In this document: positions 44,409 through 45,907 of the stretch, in pieces
Layout: each line of letters begins with the position of its first letter
Numbering within the stretch: position 1 is the first letter of the stretch
Source of the DNA: Streptomyces sabulosicollis
Lineage (GTDB): Bacteria > Actinomycetota > Actinomycetes > Streptomycetales > Streptomycetaceae
Direction: 5' to 3'
Assembly (NCBI RefSeq): GCF_016103465.1
Contig: NZ_JAEEAP010000018.1
Location: forward strand, 1-45,907
DNA: 45,907 nt
Notes under the pieces: model-generated
Seen by the model: the letters and a program-made list of their open reading frames with translations, nothing else
What the model was told of the DNA's origin: nothing
The model's database searches: none
Position numbers and translations under genes: made by a program

Positions 44409-45608
44409 ATGGACCTCGATCTCACCGAGCGGCAGTCGGCGTTCCAGGCCGAGGCCCGGCGGTGGCTGGCCGCGCACACGCCCACCGCTCCGCTGCCCTC
44501 CCTGGAGACCGCCGAGGGGTTCGCGGCGCACCGCGCCTGGGAGCGCACCCTCGCGGCGGACCGCTGGTCCGCGGTGACCTGGCCCGAGGAGTACGGCGGC
44601 CGGGGCGCCTCGCTGATCGAGTGGCTGCTGTTCGAGGAGGAGTACTACGCGGCGGGCGCGCCGGGCCGGGTGAGCCAGAACGGGATCAGCCTGCTCGCCC
44701 CCACCCTCTTCGAGCACGGCACCGCCGAGCAGCGCGCCCGGATCCTGCCGCCGATGGCGCGCGGCGAGACGATCTGGGCCCAGGCGTGGTCCGAACCCGA
44801 GTCGGGTTCCGACCTCGCCTCGCTGCGCTCCACCGCCCGCCGCACCGGCGGCGGCTGGCACTTGAGCGGACAGAAGACGTGGTCGTCCCGGGCCGCCTTC
44901 GCCGACCGGGCCTTCGGCCTGTTCCGCAGCGATCCGGCGGCGGACGCGCCGCACCGGGGGCTGACATACCTGATGTTCGCCCTGGACGCGCCCGGTGTGA
45001 CCGTACGCCCCATCGGCCGCCTCGACGGCAAGCCCGCCTTCGCCGAGCTCTTCCTGGACGAGGTGTTCGTCCCCGACGAGGACGTCATCGGCGAGCCGGG
45101 GCAGGGCTGGCGCATCGCGATGAGCACGGCGGGCAACGAACGCGGGCTGACCCTGCGCAGCCCCGGCCGGTTCACCGCGGCGGCGCGGCGGCTGGTGGCG
45201 CTGTGGCGGGAGCGGGCGGCCGCGCCTGGGGGCGAGGCGGACGGTACGGGAAGCGAGGCGGCCGCGCTGCGCGACCGGGTCGCCGACGCGGTGATCCGCG
45301 CCCGTGCGTATGAGCTCTTCGCCTACGCGGGCGCCTCCCGGCCGGCCGCCGGGGGCTCGCTCGGGGCCGAGTCCAGCCTGAACAAGGTCTTCTGGTCGGA
45401 GCTGGACATCGCCCTCCACGAGACGGCCCTGGACCTGCTGGGCCCCCACGGCGAACTGTCCGACGCCGCCGAGGACCCGGAGGCGCCCGGCCCCTGGTCC
45501 GACGGCTACACCTTCGCCCTGGCGGGCCCGATCTACGCGGGCACGAACGAGATCCAGCGCGACATCATCGCCGAGCGACTGCTGGGCCTGCCGAAGGGAC
45601 GCAGATGA
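44409..45608 (+). CDS. Acyl-CoA dehydrogenase (FadE-type)
   Basis: FAD-dependent acyl-CoA dehydrogenase, 399 aa. N-terminal helical domain from MDLDLTERQSAFQAEARRWL, beta domain with AQAWSEPESGSDLASL and LSGQKTWSSRAAFADRAF, C-terminal FAD/substrate region GPIYAGTNEIQRDIIAERLL. ATG at 44409 chosen at the domain start. Context next to KstR2 suggests one subunit of the paired, alpha-beta type dehydrogenases used on steroid-derived CoA esters; a second dehydrogenase begins 161 bp later. Which FadE it matches (FadE30-33) I cannot decide. Confidence 0.88.
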   Translation: MDLDLTERQSAFQAEARRWLAAHTPTAPLPSLETAEGFAAHRAWERTLAADRWSAVTWPEEYGGRGASLIEWLLFEEEYYAAGAPGRVSQNGISLLAPTLFEHGTAEQRARILPPMARGETIWAQAWSEPESGSDLASLRSTARRTGGGWHLSGQKTWSSRAAFADRAFGLFRSDPAADAPHRGLTYLMFALDAPGVTVRPIGRLDGKPAFAELFLDEVFVPDEDVIGEPGQGWRIAMSTAGNERGLTLRSPGRFTAAARRLVALWRERAAAPGGEADGTGSEAAALRDRVADAVIRARAYELFAYAGASRPAAGGSLGAESSLNKVFWSELDIALHETALDLLGPHGELSDAAEDPEAPGPWSDGYTFALAGPIYAGTNEIQRDIIAERLLGLPKGRR

Positions 45609-45654
45609 GGGCGGGCCGGGGAGCACGGACCCGTACGAGGAGCGGCTACGGGAC

Positions 45655-45730
45655 CACGTGCGGGGCCCGCGGCCGAGTCGGCGCGCCCCGTGCACGTGCG
45701 GGGCCCGCGGCCGAGTCGGCGCGCCCCGTG
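45655..45730. repeat. Exact 38-bp tandem duplication
   Basis: Bases 45655-45692 and 45693-45730 are identical. Each unit starts CACGTGCGGGG and ends GCGCCCCGTG, so each can fold into an imperfect hairpin. Located between the two acyl-CoA dehydrogenase genes. Confidence 0.9.
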
Positions 45731-45769
45731 GTAGATGACGAGCCCATTGGCTGACGAGGGGGCGCCCGG

Positions 45770-45907
45770 ATGAGGTTCATGCTGGATCAGGCGCAGACGG
45801 ACTTCGGCCGCACCGTGGACCGGATGCTCGGCGGGGCCGATACACCCCGCGCCATCCGGGCCTGGGGGCGCGGGGAGCACGCGCCGGGGCGCGCGGTGTG
45901 GGGGCGG
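45770..45907 (+). CDS. Acyl-CoA dehydrogenase, N-terminal fragment
   Basis: Partial gene, 46 codons, cut by the window edge. MRFMLDQAQTDFGRTVDRML followed by TPRAIRAWGRGEHAPGRA-W is the typical N-terminal helix of acyl-CoA dehydrogenases. GAGGGGG lies upstream of the ATG. Same strand as the preceding dehydrogenase; probably its heteromeric partner in the steroid pathway. Confidence 0.72.
   Translation, partial: MRFMLDQAQTDFGRTVDRMLGGADTPRAIRAWGRGEHAPGRAVWGR

Noticed and set aside
45533-45880. Minus-strand frame at the right end
   Set aside because: Opposite strand of the acyl-CoA dehydrogenase ends and the 38-bp repeat; no domain and poor composition.

Overview
The window is GC-rich DNA with strong G/C bias at third codon positions, GTG and TTG starts, Tat and lipoprotein signals, a DUF6296-type protein, a PimM-like PAS-LuxR regulator and only one TTA codon noticed. 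This points to the chromosome of a Streptomyces or close relative. No tRNA, rRNA, insertion sequence, phage gene or CRISPR array was seen. The first 27 bases carry a near-perfect Tn5 mosaic-end (Nextera adapter) sequence, so the left edge is probably a contig end with residual adapter.

Region 1 (0-16.9 kb) is polysaccharide and sugar use. A leftward CUT1 ABC sugar importer operon without its own ATPase (binding protein, two permeases, GH1 beta-glucosidase) faces a ROK regulator. Next is a LacI regulator with a secreted clan GH-A glycosidase, a DUF1996 protein and a divergent GH55 exo-beta-1,3-glucanase. AGAGCGCTC-type palindromes lie before all three LacI-locus transcription units, so this looks like one beta-glucan regulon. 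A type II dehydroquinase, a DeoR regulator divergent from a SIS isomerase and a class II aldolase (amino-sugar catabolism), and a secreted GH75 chitosanase follow.

Region 2 (17-25 kb) has a TTA-containing STAS protein overlapping tail-to-tail with a SnoaL-bearing ECF sigma factor, a DUF6296 protein, a 1504-aa CtpI-like P-type ATPase divergent from a Lys/Arg-rich membrane protein with 11-residue repeats, and a PAS-LuxR regulator.

Region 3 (25-34 kb) concerns the envelope and respiration. A CseA/CseB/CseC-like lipoprotein, response regulator and kinase set, without sigE, precedes a class A PBP whose glycosyltransferase looks intact but whose transpeptidase has lost its catalytic motifs. A stand-alone ctaD with a small membrane protein faces an ECF sigma factor and putative anti-sigma protein; both sides carry the same 13-nt block 7 nt before their start codons.

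Region 4 (34-41.4 kb) holds an Fpg/Nei glycosylase, a membrane PP2C phosphatase, a leader peptide plus attenuator-like hairpin before a GST-like (glutathionyl-hydroquinone reductase family) protein, a Mut7-C protein, a YihY/BrkB membrane protein, and a three-gene operon of a 16-cysteine DPBB protein without signal peptide, a cysteine-free Tat substrate and a MauE-like redox membrane protein.

Region 5 (41.6 kb to the end) matches the KstR2-controlled steroid C/D-ring degradation locus: FadA6-like thiolase, KstR2, IpdF-like SDR, and two acyl-CoA dehydrogenases (the second cut by the window edge), with a good KstR2 box in the divergent promoter region.
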